From Pseudomonas rhodesiae (GTDB lineage Bacteria > Pseudomonadota > Gammaproteobacteria > Pseudomonadales > Pseudomonadaceae), in NCBI RefSeq assembly GCF_007858255.1, contig NZ_VFEU01000005.1, positions 186,001 through 250,000 of the forward strand: 64,000 nt of DNA, read 5' to 3'. Position 1 is the stretch's first letter; the number at the start of each line of letters is the position of its first letter. The translations under genes were made by a program, and so were the position numbers. A model generated the notes under the pieces. It worked only from the letters and a program-made list of their open reading frames with translations. It did not search any database and was not told the origin of the DNA. Shown here one piece after another: positions 35,725 to 47,639 of the stretch.

Positions 35725-36621
35725 TCAGCCGCGCGGATGGTGCTTGGCGTGCATATCCTGCAAGCGCGCACGCGCCACATGGGTGTAGATCTGGGTTGTG
35801 GATAAATCGCTGTGGCCGAGCAGCATCTGCACCACGCGCAAATCCGCACCATGATTGAGCAAATGCGTGGCGAAAGCATGGCGCAGCGTGTGGGGCGACA
35901 ACGCCTTGCCGATCCCGGCGACCTTGGCCTGGTGCTTGATGCGGTGCCAGAACGTCTGACGTGTCATCTGCTCGCCACGCTGACTGGGGAACAGCACATC
36001 ACTGGGCCGCCCGCCGAGCAGTTCAATGCGCGCGTCACGCATGTAGCGCTCGACCCACACAATCGCCTCCTCTCCCATCGGCACCAACCGCTCCTTGCTG
36101 CCCTTGCCCATCACCCGCAACACGCCCTGGCGCAAGTTGACCTGCTCCAAGGTCAGACTGATCAGCTCGGTCACCCGCAGACCGCAGGCGTACAGCACCT
36201 CCAGCATCGCGCGATCGCGCTGACCGATGGCTTCGCTCAGATCAGGAGCATTGAGCAAGGCCTCCACGTCGGCTTCCGACAGGGATTTAGGCAGTGGCCT
36301 ACCCAACTGCGGCATATCGATTTGCAAGGTCGGGTCGAGAGCGATGAGTTTTTCCCGCAGCAGATAGCGATAGAAACCTCTCACGCCCGAGAGAAATCGC
36401 GCCGTGGAACGCGGCTTGTAGTTCTGCTCCAAGCGCCAGGCCAAATGATCAAGGATCAATTCACGCCCGGCGTTGATCAGTTCGAGGTTCTTTTCCTGCA
36501 GCCAGCCATTGAACAGAGCCAGGTCGCTGCGGTAAGCCTGACGTGTGTTATCCGACAGGCCTTTTTCCAACCAAAGGGCGTCGAGGAAACGGTCGATCAG
36601 AGGGTGGTCAATGGCAGGCAT
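35725..36621 (-). CDS. xerD: Site-specific tyrosine recombinase XerD
   Basis: A 298-residue recombinase that, with XerC, resolves chromosome dimers at dif under FtsK control. The N-terminal SAM-like DNA-binding domain starts IDRFLDALWLEKGLSDNTRQAYRSDL. Catalytic residues are R in CGLRVTEL, K in GKGSKERLVP, H-x-x-R in HTLRHAFATHLL, H in LLGHSDLSTTQ, and the Tyr nucleophile in IYTHV. All are intact. It lies upstream of dsbC on the same strand. Confidence 0.97.
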   Translation of the reverse strand: MPAIDHPLIDRFLDALWLEKGLSDNTRQAYRSDLALFNGWLQEKNLELINAGRELILDHLAWRLEQNYKPRSTARFLSGVRGFYRYLLREKLIALDPTLQIDMPQLGRPLPKSLSEADVEALLNAPDLSEAIGQRDRAMLEVLYACGLRVTELISLTLEQVNLRQGVLRVMGKGSKERLVPMGEEAIVWVERYMRDARIELLGGRPSDVLFPSQRGEQMTRQTFWHRIKHQAKVAGIGKALSPHTLRHAFATHLLNHGADLRVVQMLLGHSDLSTTQIYTHVARARLQDMHAKHHPRG

Positions 36622-36684
36622 GGGGGCTCGAACAGGAAAATAGATAGAAAAGAGATCCTAGCGCGGACCTTAAATCGCAGGCAC

Positions 36685-36712
36685 AAAAAAGCAGCCCGTA
36701 GGCTGCTTTTTT
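36685..36712 (-). terminator. Terminator of the rpsP-rimM-trmD-rplS operon
   Basis: AAAAAAGCAGCC with GGCTGCTTTTTT around CGTA: a perfect stem with a T-run, 18 bases beyond the rplS stop. Confidence 0.92.
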
Positions 36713-36730
36713 CTGCATCGGAAGCTGGAC

Positions 36731-37081
36731 TTAAGCCAGTTTTTCCTTGATGCGAGCTGCTTTACCGGACAGGTCACGCAGGTAGTACAGCTTGGCTTTA
36801 CGTACGTCACCGCGACGCTTAACGGCCATGCTGTCGATCTGCGGGCTGTAGGTCTGGAAAGTACGCTCTACGCCAACACCGTTGGAGATTTTACGAACAG
36901 TGAAAGCACTGTTCACACCACGGTTACGCTTGGCGATTACCACGCCTTCGAACGCTTGCAGACGCGAACGGTCGCCTTCCTTCACTTTCACCTGAACGAC
37001 AATGGTGTCGCCCGGGGCAAAGGTAGGGATCTCTTTGGTCATCTGCTCTGCTTCGAGTGCAAGGATGATTTTGTTAGTCAT
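36731..37081 (-). CDS. rplS: 50S ribosomal protein L19
   Basis: A 116-residue ribosomal protein at the 30S-50S interface. Conserved segments are [35 protein letters not shown] and [41 protein letters not shown]. It is the last gene of the rpsP-rimM-trmD-rplS operon and ends at a strong terminator. Confidence 0.99.
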
Positions 37082-37126
37082 GCTGTGCTCCTAAGGTAAG
37101 TCAATGGACCTACCATCGATACGTTG

Positions 37127-37879
37127 TTAACTATCGTCCCGCGCGAGGATGTATTCCTCGAGCAGCTTCTTCTCTTCTCCAGAAAGCGAGCGGCTTTCCA
37201 GAAGATCGGCGCGTCGTTCATAGGTCCGACCAAGGGACTGCTGTAAACGCCAACGCCGGATGTGTGCGTGATTGCCACTTAGCAATACGTCGGGAACACG
37301 CTGATCCGCATACACCTCCGGTCGGGTGTAGTGCGGGCAATCCAGCAGACCATCCGTGAAGGAGTCTTCCTCCGCGGAGTCCGCATGCCCTAAAGCTCCA
37401 GGCAGCAGTCGTGTAACCGCATCTATCAGGACCATCGCTGGCAGCTCGCCGCCAGACAGAACATAGTCCCCAATCGACCACTCTTCATCGACATGAGCTT
37501 CAATAAACCGCTCGTCAATGCCTTCATAGCGACCGGCAATCAGGATCAGTGCTTCCTCATTCGCCAGTTCGCGTACCGCCGCCTGTTTCAGCTGACGGCC
37601 TTGAGGGGACAGGTAAATTACCTTCGCCTTCTCCCCGGCAGCTGCCTTGGCCTGAACCAACGCGTCTTCCAGGGGCTTGATCTTCATCACCATGCCCGGG
37701 CCACCGCCAAATGGGCGATCGTCCACAGTGTGATGTCGATCCGTCGTGTAGTCTCGCGGGTTCCAACAGGTAAGCTGTAACAGCCCCTGTTTCACCGCCC
37801 GACTGGTGATGCCGTACTCGCTGATGGCGGAAAACATCTCGGGAAACAAACTGATCACTTCAATGCGCAAATTAGCCAC
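37127..37879 (-). CDS. trmD: tRNA (guanine-N1)-methyltransferase TrmD
   Basis: A 250-residue SPOUT methyltransferase that makes m1G37 in tRNA and prevents frameshifting. Marks are [45 protein letters not shown], and the trefoil-knot SAM site [16 protein letters not shown] with [24 protein letters not shown] 37879 ([12 protein letters not shown]) begins two bases after the rimM stop and gives normal length; ATG 37900 would overlap rimM by 19 bases. Confidence 0.95.
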   Translation of the reverse strand: MANLRIEVISLFPEMFSAISEYGITSRAVKQGLLQLTCWNPRDYTTDRHHTVDDRPFGGGPGMVMKIKPLEDALVQAKAAAGEKAKVIYLSPQGRQLKQAAVRELANEEALILIAGRYEGIDERFIEAHVDEEWSIGDYVLSGGELPAMVLIDAVTRLLPGALGHADSAEEDSFTDGLLDCPHYTRPEVYADQRVPDVLLSGNHAHIRRWRLQQSLGRTYERRADLLESRSLSGEEKKLLEEYILARDDS

Positions 37880-37881
37880 GC

Positions 37882-38418
37882 TTAGAAGTCCGCGTCCCAT
37901 TCCACCTTCATCTCGCCCGCTGCCAGGTCGACGGCCAACACGCATTGCTCGGTATAGGGCAATAGGCGTTCGCGATCATCCAGGCTGCCAGCGCAAGGCT
38001 TGACCACCATTACATCATTGGCGCCGGTTTCCAGAAGATGATCGATTTTCCCGAGCAATTGCCCCAGTTGATCAATAACCTTCAGACCTTCCAGCTGGTA
38101 CCAGTAGTACTCGCCGTCGGTCAATTCAGGGAACAGGTTGCGCGGCACGCAGATCTCATAACCGGCCAGAAGACGGGCTTCTTCACGATCATCAAGACCC
38201 TTGAGCTTTGCGACCAGGAACTTATCGCTCCCGCGTCCACTGACCAGCTCGACCTGTTTCACACTACCTTCGCGCTTGAGCGTCCAGGTCTTGTACTGCA
38301 ACAGGTTTTCAGTCGGATCAGTAAAGGAATACACCTTCACTTCGCCGCGAACGCCATGAACAGAATAAATCTTGCCGATAACGATCAAATCATCAGCAAC
38401 CGCTGGCGTCGCGCTCAT
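37882..38418 (-). CDS. rimM: 16S rRNA processing protein RimM
   Basis: A 178-residue factor that binds ribosomal protein S19 and assists 30S maturation. The N-terminal barrel has [28 protein letters not shown], and the C-terminal PRC barrel has [38 protein letters not shown]. It lies between rpsP (five-base gap) and trmD (two-base gap) in the conserved operon. Confidence 0.97.
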   Translation of the reverse strand: MSATPAVADDLIVIGKIYSVHGVRGEVKVYSFTDPTENLLQYKTWTLKREGSVKQVELVSGRGSDKFLVAKLKGLDDREEARLLAGYEICVPRNLFPELTDGEYYWYQLEGLKVIDQLGQLLGKIDHLLETGANDVMVVKPCAGSLDDRERLLPYTEQCVLAVDLAAGEMKVEWDADF

Positions 38419-38423
38419 ATTGC

Positions 38424-38675
38424 TCAGGCTGCGGCCTTAGCCGAGTCCTTCAACAACTTGGCAACACGCTCAGAAGGCTGTGCACCAACGCTCAGCCAGT
38501 AGGCTACGCGCTCTTGGTTCACGGACAGGCGGACTTCTTGACCACGAGCGATCGGGTTGAAGAAGCCAACTTGTTCCTTGTGAGAGCCGTCACGTGGGTT
38601 GCGGCTGTCAGTTACGGTCAAGTGGTAAAACGGGCGCTTTTTGGAGCCGCCAAGGGCAAGACGGATTGTTAGCAT
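38424..38675 (-). CDS. rpsP: 30S ribosomal protein S16
   Basis: An 83-residue ribosomal protein: [30 protein letters not shown], then [38 protein letters not shown]. It is first gene of the rpsP-rimM-trmD-rplS operon, with a promoter 73-100 bases upstream. Confidence 0.99.
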   Translation of the reverse strand: MLTIRLALGGSKKRPFYHLTVTDSRNPRDGSHKEQVGFFNPIARGQEVRLSVNQERVAYWLSVGAQPSERVAKLLKDSAKAAA

Positions 38676-38747
38676 GTGAACATCGTTCCTGTAGTCGGTG
38701 CTGCAAATCTAAATGCACAGCGGGCATAGGTGCCCGAAAGGCCGCAT

Positions 38748-38775
38748 ATTCTAAGGAATATCCGGACTTTTGCAA
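38748..38775 (-). promoter_or_regulatory. Promoter of the rpsP operon
   Basis: On the minus strand TTGCAA (38775-38770), a 16-base spacer and TAGAAT (38753-38748), followed by ATGCGGCC. It is located 73 bases before the rpsP start. Confidence 0.65.
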
Positions 38776-38849
38776 ATGTCTTTTTCTGGCGCCTATGGGC
38801 GTACCACTCAGATCTGCTGGAGAGCCGTCGGTTAAAACAGCGAGTCAGC

Positions 38850-38866
38850 ACCCGCCAACGGCGGGT
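38850..38866 (-). terminator. Possible hairpin terminator of ffh
   Basis: ACCCGCC/GGCGGGT around AACG, about 60 bases after the ffh stop. There is no clear T-run on the minus strand, so this is weak. Confidence 0.35.
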
Positions 38867-38925
38867 TTGCTGGAGATCCCACATCCCTGTGGGGCGGAGC
38901 AAGAGCGAGCCCTTGCTCGAATTCT

Positions 38926-40302
<1,377 letters not shown>

Positions 40303-40521
40303 GCGCGATCCTTTCAGGCCCTATGGTAGACCGAGGTAATGGCGGCCCAGGCTGTGGTAAATCGCTATTAGAAACAGCGGCCGGCGAGCCTGCGGCGGGG
40401 GCAGGTCGCGGATTATAGCGAAGACTGCGCCCATGCACACCCGCTGTCTGGCGCGGGAGTCTTTCGTGGAACGCAGGTGTATGCCAAACTCAGCGCCTTT
40501 CGGGCTTGCCTAACAGGATTT

Positions 40522-41334
40522 ATGCTCCCTTTGCCACCCAGTTTGCTACCCAGCCTCGCCGCCGCCCTTTTATATGCCGCTGCGACCCTCTATCAGGGCA
40601 CCCGCCTGGCCCAATGCGCCAAGGCCGACAAACGCCTGCTGGTCGGCTTGGGCGTCCTCGCCCTGCTGGCACATGCCGCGAGCCTGTTCACCCATTTGAT
40701 GACGCCGGTCGGCCTGGGCCTGGACTTCTTCAGCGCCGCCAGCCTGATCGCCGCCGCGGTGATTGCCCTGACGCTGCTCGCCTGCTCCCGCATTCCCGTA
40801 GAAAACCTGCTGGTGCTGCTCTTCCCACTGGGCATGTTGACGGTGCTGCTGGCGCAGTTCGCACCCACCGGCACCGTGCAGGTGATCGACGAAGAACCCG
40901 GCATTCTCGCCCACATCCTGCTGTCGATCCTGGCCTACGGCATGTTCACCATTGCCGTGTTCCAGTCCCTGCTCCTGCTGTTGCAGGACCACCAGCTCAA
41001 GCACAAACACCCATTGGGCCTGATCAAGAACTTCCCACCGCTGCAAACCATGGAGAGCCTGCTGTTCGGCTTCCTGTGGGCCGGTTGGACGCTGCTGTCG
41101 CTGTCGCTGATTTCCGGCTGGCTGTTCGTCGAGAACCTGTTCGCCCAGCACCTGGTGCATAAAACCCTGCTGGCCTGCCTGGCGTGGGTGGTGTTCAGCG
41201 TTTTGTTGTGGGGCCGCAACCGTCTCGGTTGGCGCGGGCATAAGGCAATCCGCTGGACCCTGGCCGGTTTCTGCCTGCTGATGCTGGCCTATTTCGGCAG
41301 CAAGCTGGTTCGCGAATACATCCTGCATATCTGA
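40522..41334 (+). CDS. CcsA/YpjD-like inner membrane protein (cytochrome c assembly family)
   Basis: A 270-residue integral membrane protein with about eight hydrophobic helices (LLPSLAAALLYAAATLYQG, LLVGLGVLALLAHAASLFTHLM, LVLLFPLGMLTVLLAQF, ILLSILAYGMFTIAVFQSLLLLL and so on). Conserved His/Trp positions lie in HLMTPVGLG, HILLSILAYG and LVHKTLLACLAWVVF, as in haem-handling CcsA/HemX relatives. The tryptophan-rich WWD haem motif of true CcsA is not evident. ATG 40522 has AGGAT just upstream. It pairs with the CNNM gene 12 bases downstream, a conserved arrangement next to ffh. The exact role is unknown. Confidence 0.85.
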   Translation: MLPLPPSLLPSLAAALLYAAATLYQGTRLAQCAKADKRLLVGLGVLALLAHAASLFTHLMTPVGLGLDFFSAASLIAAAVIALTLLACSRIPVENLLVLLFPLGMLTVLLAQFAPTGTVQVIDEEPGILAHILLSILAYGMFTIAVFQSLLLLLQDHQLKHKHPLGLIKNFPPLQTMESLLFGFLWAGWTLLSLSLISGWLFVENLFAQHLVHKTLLACLAWVVFSVLLWGRNRLGWRGHKAIRWTLAGFCLLMLAYFGSKLVREYILHI

Positions 41335-41346
41335 CGGGCAGCGATC

Positions 41347-42585
<1,239 letters not shown>

Positions 42586-42650
42586 CTTCTGATCAACCAA
42601 AACTAAACGTGGGCCCCTTCTCCACAGGTTGATTTGCACCGTGTCAGGCC

Positions 42651-42680
42651 TTGTTACAATTCCACGCCCCTTCCTATAAT
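42651..42680 (+). promoter_or_regulatory. Candidate promoter upstream of the MHS transporter
   Basis: TTGTTA (42651-42656), an 18-base spacer and a perfect TATAAT (42675-42680). The transporter ATG is about 188 bases downstream, so the mRNA would have a long leader. I see no recognisable riboswitch in it. Confidence 0.5.
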
Positions 42681-42867
42681 CCCTGCGGCTTATCCAAGCT
42701 CTGCCAGACCGCGTGCTACCCGCACTCAGCGCGTCCAGGCATCGATTCACCATGTCCGACCGGTGTTCGCTCCCATCCCGAGCCGCCCCGCGTGCAACCC
42801 TGATCCATGGGTGTTCGACCAATAATAATCCGCGTCCAAACGCGCAACGACCGTCAGGGATACTGCC

Positions 42868-44178
42868 ATGAGCACCACCTATAACGAGGCCGCGACCGCC
42901 GCCCCGAGCAACTCCACCGCACGGGTCGCTACCGCGAGCATCGTCGGCACTGCCATCGAATTCTATGATTTCTATATCTATGCCACCGCTGCGGCACTGG
43001 TGATCGGCCCGGTGTTCTTCCCGCAGAGTTCGGGCACCGCGCAGATGCTGGCGTCTTTCCTCACTTTCGGTATCGCCTTTATTGCCCGCCCGCTGGGCTC
43101 GGCACTGTTCGGCCATTTCGGCGATCGCATCGGCCGCAAGTCCACACTGGTGGCTTCGTTGCTGCTGATGGGCGTGTGTACGACGCTGATCGGCTTGCTC
43201 CCCGGCTATGACAGCATTGGAGCCTGGGCGCCGATCCTGTTGTGCGTGCTGCGTTTCGGCCAGGGCCTGGGCCTTGGCGGCGAATGGGGTGGCGCGGCGC
43301 TGCTGGCGACTGAGAACGCGCCCAAGGGTAAGCGCGCTTGGTTCGGCATGTTCCCGCAATTGGGCCCTTCCATTGGCTTTCTGGCAGCCAACGGCCTGTT
43401 CCTGATCCTGGCCATGAGCCTGAGCGACGAACAGTTCCGCAGTTGGGGCTGGCGCATCCCGTTTATCCTCAGCGCCGCGCTGGTGATGGTCGGCCTGTAT
43501 GCGCGCCTGAAGCTGCATGAAACGCCGGTGTTCGCCAAGGCCGTGGCCAAGCAAGCGCCCGTGAAAGTGCCGCTGGTGGAGCTGTTCAGCCAGCATTGGC
43601 TGCCAGTGCTGCTGGGCGCCGCGTCGATGGTGGTGTGCTATGCGCTGTTCTACATCACCACCGCATTTTCCCTGAGCTACGGTGTTTCCACCCTGGGTTA
43701 CAGCCGCGAGACGTTCCTCGGCCTGCTGTGCTTCGCCGTGTTGTTCATGGGCCTGGCCACGCCGATTGCCGCCTTGGCCAGCGACCGCTATGGCCGCAAA
43801 CCCGTGCTGATCGTCGGTGCGATTTTGGCGATTCTGTCCGGTTTCACCATGGAACCACTGCTGACCCATGGTTCCACCTGGGCCGTGGCCTTGTTCCTGG
43901 CATTGGAGCTGTTTCTGATGGGCGTGACGTTCGCACCGATGGGCGCCTTGCTGCCGGAGCTGTTCCCGACCCGCGTGCGTTATACCGGGGCTTCGGCGGC
44001 GTATAACCTGGGTGGCATCGTTGGCGCATCGGCCGCGCCGTTTTTCGCGACCAAGCTGGTGGCAATGGGCGGGCTGAGTTATGTGGGTGGGTATGTGTCG
44101 GCGGCGGCACTGCTTAGTTTGATTGCGGTGCTGTGCCTGAAAGAGACGCGGGATAATGATTTGAACAGGGTGGGCTGA
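42868..44178 (+). CDS. MFS transporter, metabolite:H+ symporter (MHS) family
   Basis: A 436-residue, 12-helix inner-membrane transporter. Family marks are TASIVGTAIEFYDFYIYATAAALVIGPVFFP in helix 1, FGHFGDRIGRKSTLV between helices 2 and 3, RFGQGLGLGGEWGGAALLATENAP, and FPTRVRYTGASAAYNLGGI near helix 11. The family includes proline/betaine ProP, shikimate ShiA and alpha-ketoglutarate KgtP carriers. The substrate cannot be assigned from sequence. It is monocistronic, with a REP doublet directly after it. Confidence 0.9.
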   Translation: MSTTYNEAATAAPSNSTARVATASIVGTAIEFYDFYIYATAAALVIGPVFFPQSSGTAQMLASFLTFGIAFIARPLGSALFGHFGDRIGRKSTLVASLLLMGVCTTLIGLLPGYDSIGAWAPILLCVLRFGQGLGLGGEWGGAALLATENAPKGKRAWFGMFPQLGPSIGFLAANGLFLILAMSLSDEQFRSWGWRIPFILSAALVMVGLYARLKLHETPVFAKAVAKQAPVKVPLVELFSQHWLPVLLGAASMVVCYALFYITTAFSLSYGVSTLGYSRETFLGLLCFAVLFMGLATPIAALASDRYGRKPVLIVGAILAILSGFTMEPLLTHGSTWAVALFLALELFLMGVTFAPMGALLPELFPTRVRYTGASAAYNLGGIVGASAAPFFATKLVAMGGLSYVGGYVSAAALLSLIAVLCLKETRDNDLNRVG

Positions 44179-44185
44179 TAGGCCG

Positions 44186-44257
44186 CTATCGGGGGCAAGC
44201 CCCCTCCCACTTTGATTTGTGAATACCGTCAAATGTGGGAGGGGGCTTGCCCCCGAT
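44186..44257. repeat. REP doublet (inverted pair) between the MHS gene and purT
   Basis: CTATCGGGGGCAAGCCCCCT at 44186-44205 (extending to 44210) and the inverted copy ATGTGGGAGGGGGCTTGCCC from 44233 to 44257. They are two intact REP units in opposite orientation, 22 bases apart (REPIN), between convergent genes and four bases from the purT stop. Confidence 0.92.
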
Positions 44258-44261
44258 GCTT

Positions 44262-45443
44262 TTAGAGTTCTACCACAACCGCTTTGGAAGCACGGGTAGC
44301 CTTGGCCCGAGCCGCTTCAATCGACTCATCCCGCGCCAACGCCACACCCATGCGGCGCTGGCCATTCACTTCTGGCTTACCGAACAGACGCAATGCCGTA
44401 TCCGGCTCGCTCAAAGCCGCGCCGAGATTGGCGAAAGCGGTCTGGGTCGACTGCCCTTCCACCAGGATCACCGCCGACGCCGATGGCCCGAACTGACGGA
44501 TCAACGGGATCGGCAGGCCGAGGATGGCGCGTGCGTGCAAGGCGAATTGCGACAGGTCCTGGGAAATCAGGGTCACCAGGCCGGTGTCATGCGGGCGCGG
44601 CGATACTTCGCTGAACCACACTTGATCGCCCTTGATGAACAATTCCACGCCGAACAAACCACGTCCGCCCAGAGCCTCGGTCACGGCCTTGGCCACGCGC
44701 TCGGATTCGGCCAGGGCAATCGGGCTCATGGCCTGTGGCTGCCAGGATTCCTGGTAGTCGCCTTTTTCCTGACGATGACCAACCGGCGCGCAGAACGTGG
44801 TGCCGCCGATATGGCGCACGGTCAGCAAGGTGATTTCGTAGTCGAAATCGATAAAGCCTTCGATGATCACCCGGCCTTTACCGGCACGTCCGCCTTCTTG
44901 GGCATAGTCCCAGGCTTTCTGCACGTCATCGGCGCTGCGCAACAGGCTCTGGCCCTTGCCCGACGAACTCATCACCGGCTTGACCACACACGGGAAGCCC
45001 AGGTCCTGAACGGCCTTGCTGTAGTCCTCGAAGGTGTCGGCGAAGTGGTACGGCGAGGTCGGCAGGTCCAGTTCCTCGGCGGCCAGGCGACGGATGCCTT
45101 CACGGTTCATGGTCAGCGACGTGGCGCGCGCGGTCGGGATCACGGTGAAGCCTTCGGCCTCCAGCTCCACCAAGGTAGCGGTGGCGATGGCTTCGATTTC
45201 CGGCACGATGAAGTGCGGTTTTTCCGCTTCGATCACCGCACGCAGGGCGGCGCCGTCAAGCATGTTGATCACATGGCTACGATGGGCCACCTGCATGGCC
45301 GGCGCATTGGCGTAACGATCCACGGCAATCACTTCAACGCCCAGGCGTTGCAGTTCGATTACCACTTCCTTGCCCAGTTCACCGCAGCCACACAGCAAAA
45401 CGCGGGTCGCGGTTGGCGACAATGGAGTTCCGATTCGGGTCAT
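44262..45443 (-). CDS. purT: Formate-dependent phosphoribosylglycinamide formyltransferase
   Basis: A 393-residue ATP-grasp enzyme making formyl-GAR from GAR, formate and ATP in purine synthesis. Marks are [32 protein letters not shown] (dinucleotide-like loop), [28 protein letters not shown] (ATP-grasp Lys and glycine loop), [31 protein letters not shown] (metal-binding Glu residues). It does not need folate, unlike PurN. Length and motifs are complete. Confidence 0.97.
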   Translation of the reverse strand: MTRIGTPLSPTATRVLLCGCGELGKEVVIELQRLGVEVIAVDRYANAPAMQVAHRSHVINMLDGAALRAVIEAEKPHFIVPEIEAIATATLVELEAEGFTVIPTARATSLTMNREGIRRLAAEELDLPTSPYHFADTFEDYSKAVQDLGFPCVVKPVMSSSGKGQSLLRSADDVQKAWDYAQEGGRAGKGRVIIEGFIDFDYEITLLTVRHIGGTTFCAPVGHRQEKGDYQESWQPQAMSPIALAESERVAKAVTEALGGRGLFGVELFIKGDQVWFSEVSPRPHDTGLVTLISQDLSQFALHARAILGLPIPLIRQFGPSASAVILVEGQSTQTAFANLGAALSEPDTALRLFGKPEVNGQRRMGVALARDESIEAARAKATRASKAVVVEL

Positions 45444-45512
45444 CTCAGGTCCTCAGGGGAGCGGATCATGGGGAGAAAGGCCGGCATTTTACATGAACTG
45501 TAAAAATTGGCC

Positions 45513-45980
45513 TCAGTTGGCGACCGCCCGTTTGCGCACGCGCCAGGCCATGATCAGCCACACCGCAGTGACCCCGGCGAATTTCGACACCAGCGCGGTG
45601 CCCACCACCATCGGCGTCAACGCGCCGATCAGGCCGAAGAAGATAAACGTATCGAGGGGGATGCTCAGCGCCGAACTTATCCACAGGCGATCGTGGAGCG
45701 GGCGCTTGGTGATGGTGAACACCAGCCAGTCGATGCACTCGGACACCGCGAATGCCGTGGCACTGGCCAGGGCGATGGACGGGTCGGAGGTGATATAGGA
45801 CAGCACCAGCGCGGCCAGCATGGCGATGATCGCGCCGTGGCCGAAGCGGGTTTGCACCATGTCGCGCAGGATAAACACCAGGCCACCCCAGGCGGACCAG
45901 ATCACATCCAGGTGCGGGGCGGTGGAGAAGGCAAAGTTGATCAGCACGACGCTGCTGATATAGGCGATCAGGAAGAGCAT
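45513..45980 (-). CDS. VUT/YhhQ-like small membrane transporter
   Basis: A 155-residue inner-membrane protein with about five helices (LFLIAYISSVVLINFAF, IIAMLAALVLSYI, TFIFFGLIGALTPMVVG and others). It contains GLVFILRDMVQTRFGH and SECIDWLVFTITKRP, which resemble the preQ0/queuosine-precursor transporter (VUT_1) family. It is shorter than E. coli YhhQ (about 220 residues), so it may be a compact relative. ATG 45980 was chosen because the conserved part starts there; the upstream extension runs into a REP doublet. The ribosome-binding site is weak. Confidence 0.75.
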   Translation of the reverse strand: MLFLIAYISSVVLINFAFSTAPHLDVIWSAWGGLVFILRDMVQTRFGHGAIIAMLAALVLSYITSDPSIALASATAFAVSECIDWLVFTITKRPLHDRLWISSALSIPLDTFIFFGLIGALTPMVVGTALVSKFAGVTAVWLIMAWRVRKRAVAN

Positions 45981-46048
45981 GGCGGGATGGGCCCTGTGTA
46001 TAAGGGGCACAGGGTACTTCACATTAAGACAGATGTCGTCTGGGGGCC

Positions 46049-46110
46049 TTATCGAGGGCAAGCCCCTCCCACACGCTTTCAAATGTGGGAGGGGGCTTGC
46101 CCCCGATAGC
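46049..46110. repeat. REP doublet (inverted pair) between DUF1289 and VUT-like genes
   Basis: TTATCGAGGGCAAGCCCCTC from 46049 to 46073 and the inverted copy ATGTGGGAGGGGGCTTGCCC from 46083 to 46110, nine bases apart. This is the same family as at 44186-44257, and it lies six bases from the DUF1289 stop. Confidence 0.92.
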
Positions 46111-46116
46111 AATGGT

Positions 46117-46332
46117 TCAGGCGCCAGATTTACCAGAAGCCATAAACACCAACCCATTCGCCAAGGCCCGCTCATGGCACAAGCCCAACACTACCCGGCG
46201 CTCGGCATTAGCCATGCGACTCCAACGCGTGATTTCATCCACGGTGCGCTGGCAGCCGGTACAGATGTCGTCATCATCCAGCGCGCAAATGCTCACGCAG
46301 GGCGATGCAACAGGTCGTTCAATTGCACTCAT
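46117..46332 (-). CDS. DUF1289 small Cys-rich protein
   Basis: A 71-residue protein with the family pattern [28 protein letters not shown]: four Cys in the first 30 residues, probably a metal site, followed by a [13 protein letters not shown] helix. Function is unknown. Its ATG overlaps the stop of the gamma carbonic anhydrase gene (ATGA), so translation is coupled. Confidence 0.9.
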   Translation of the reverse strand: MSAIERPVASPCVSICALDDDDICTGCQRTVDEITRWSRMANAERRVVLGLCHERALANGLVFMASGKSGA

Positions 46333-46853
46333 TCTTCCTGCTCAGCCAGGTCACGGGCATAACGCTGCGAATTGTGTACATAGTGCGCGGCACTGGCCTC
46401 GAGCATCCTCTTCTGCGCCTCGGTCAATTCACGCACCACTTTGCCCGGCGACCCCATCACCAGCGAGCCATCGGGAATCTCCTTGCCTTCGCCGATCAGC
46501 GAGTTAGCGCCAATGATGCAATGCTTGCCAATCTTCGCGCCGTTGAGCACCACCGCATTGATGCCGATCAGGCTGTAATCGCCGACGGTGCAGCCGTGCA
46601 ACATGGCGTTATGGCCGATGGTCACGCCGGTGCCGAGGGTCAGCGGGTAGCCCATGTCGGTGTGCATCACGCTGCCATCCTGCACGTTGCTGTTCTTGCC
46701 GATCAGGATCAGTTCGTTGTCGCCGCGCAATACCGCGTTGAACCAGACGTTGGCGCCCTCCTCCAGTTTGACCTTGCCCACCAGCGTGGCGTTGGGCGCC
46801 ACCCAGCTGTGTGGATGGGTCTCGACGCGGGCATCGCCCAGGCGGTATTTCAT
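46329..46853 (-). CDS. Gamma-class carbonic anhydrase family protein (YrdA-like)
   Basis: A 174-residue left-handed beta-helix protein with hexapeptide repeats ([68 protein letters not shown]). Three His positions expected for the metal site are visible (MHTD, GHNAML, LHGC). A C-terminal helix packs against the helix. Close homologues such as YrdA have not always shown carbonic anhydrase activity. It is followed by DUF1289 with four-base overlap. Confidence 0.92.
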   Translation of the reverse strand: MKYRLGDARVETHPHSWVAPNATLVGKVKLEEGANVWFNAVLRGDNELILIGKNSNVQDGSVMHTDMGYPLTLGTGVTIGHNAMLHGCTVGDYSLIGINAVVLNGAKIGKHCIIGANSLIGEGKEIPDGSLVMGSPGKVVRELTEAQKRMLEASAAHYVHNSQRYARDLAEQEE

Positions 46854-46889
46854 GGTGTTCCCTCACGGCGTTGCCATTGAATGGATGGC

Positions 46890-47492
46890 TTATTTATGGA
46901 TAAAGCTCTTGGGCGGCTGGTGCAGGCTGATCTGCGCGTCGTCATAGAGCAGGTTGATCAGCTCGACGATCATGATCGCCGTCAGCCCCCAAATCTTGTA
47001 TTCACCGAAACGGTAGCTGGGCACGTACCAACTGCGGCCCTGGTAATCGATTCGGTGGGTATGCTCCCGCGGGTCCTGTCGGAAAAAATCCAACGGGACG
47101 CTGAAGACCGCGGCAATCTCGGCATCGTTGGCCAGGTACTCCACGTAATCGGGAATCACACCTACGTAGGGGGTGACGCGGATACCGTGCAAGGAGATCA
47201 GCGGGCTGAGTGGCCCGATGACCTCCACCAGGCCCGGCGCCAAGCCGATTTCTTCTTCGGCTTCACGCAGGGCGGTAAAGACCAGGTCCGGGTCTTCCGG
47301 GTCGCGACGCCCGCCGGGAAAGGCCACTTCGCCACCATGGGTCGACAGGCCGCTGGCGCGCAGGGTCAGGATCAGCTCAGGTTCGTCACTGCGGGTAATC
47401 GGCACCAGCACGGCGGCCTCGGGGAAACGTCCGTCGGTCTCCAACGTGTGCGGCGTGTGATTGCTTACCCGGCGAAGTAGCTCGTCCAGCAT
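46890..47492 (-). CDS. Nudix CoA pyrophosphatase (NudL/YeaB type)
   Basis: A 200-residue hydrolase. The UPF0035 signature typical of CoA-cleaving Nudix proteins is seen in LILTLRASGLSTHGGEVAFPGG, and the Nudix box continues to ALREAEEEIGL. It is expected to split CoA into phosphopantetheine and 3',5'-ADP. It is transcribed in the order this gene, carbonic anhydrase-like, DUF1289, with a 36-base gap to the second. Confidence 0.92.
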   Translation of the reverse strand: MLDELLRRVSNHTPHTLETDGRFPEAAVLVPITRSDEPELILTLRASGLSTHGGEVAFPGGRRDPEDPDLVFTALREAEEEIGLAPGLVEVIGPLSPLISLHGIRVTPYVGVIPDYVEYLANDAEIAAVFSVPLDFFRQDPREHTHRIDYQGRSWYVPSYRFGEYKIWGLTAIMIVELINLLYDDAQISLHQPPKSFIHK

Positions 47493-47639
47493 GAGTCATC
47501 TCGATCTGTTGGCTACCTGGCATCATGCACCAAAGCGTGCAGGCGCCCAACCCCAAAACCATGACCGTGTCGCGAAACGACAACTTGCAGGAACGCCTGA
47601 CCCCAAGCCAAGATGGATGGACTTTCCAGGAACCCCAGC

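Noticed and set aside
47386..47583. A 65-codon minus-strand frame with a hydrophobic N-terminus upstream of the Nudix CoA pyrophosphatase gene
   Set aside because: It overlaps the first 107 bases of the better-supported Nudix gene in another frame and turns Arg/Gly-rich there. Only the hydrophobic start looked protein-like.
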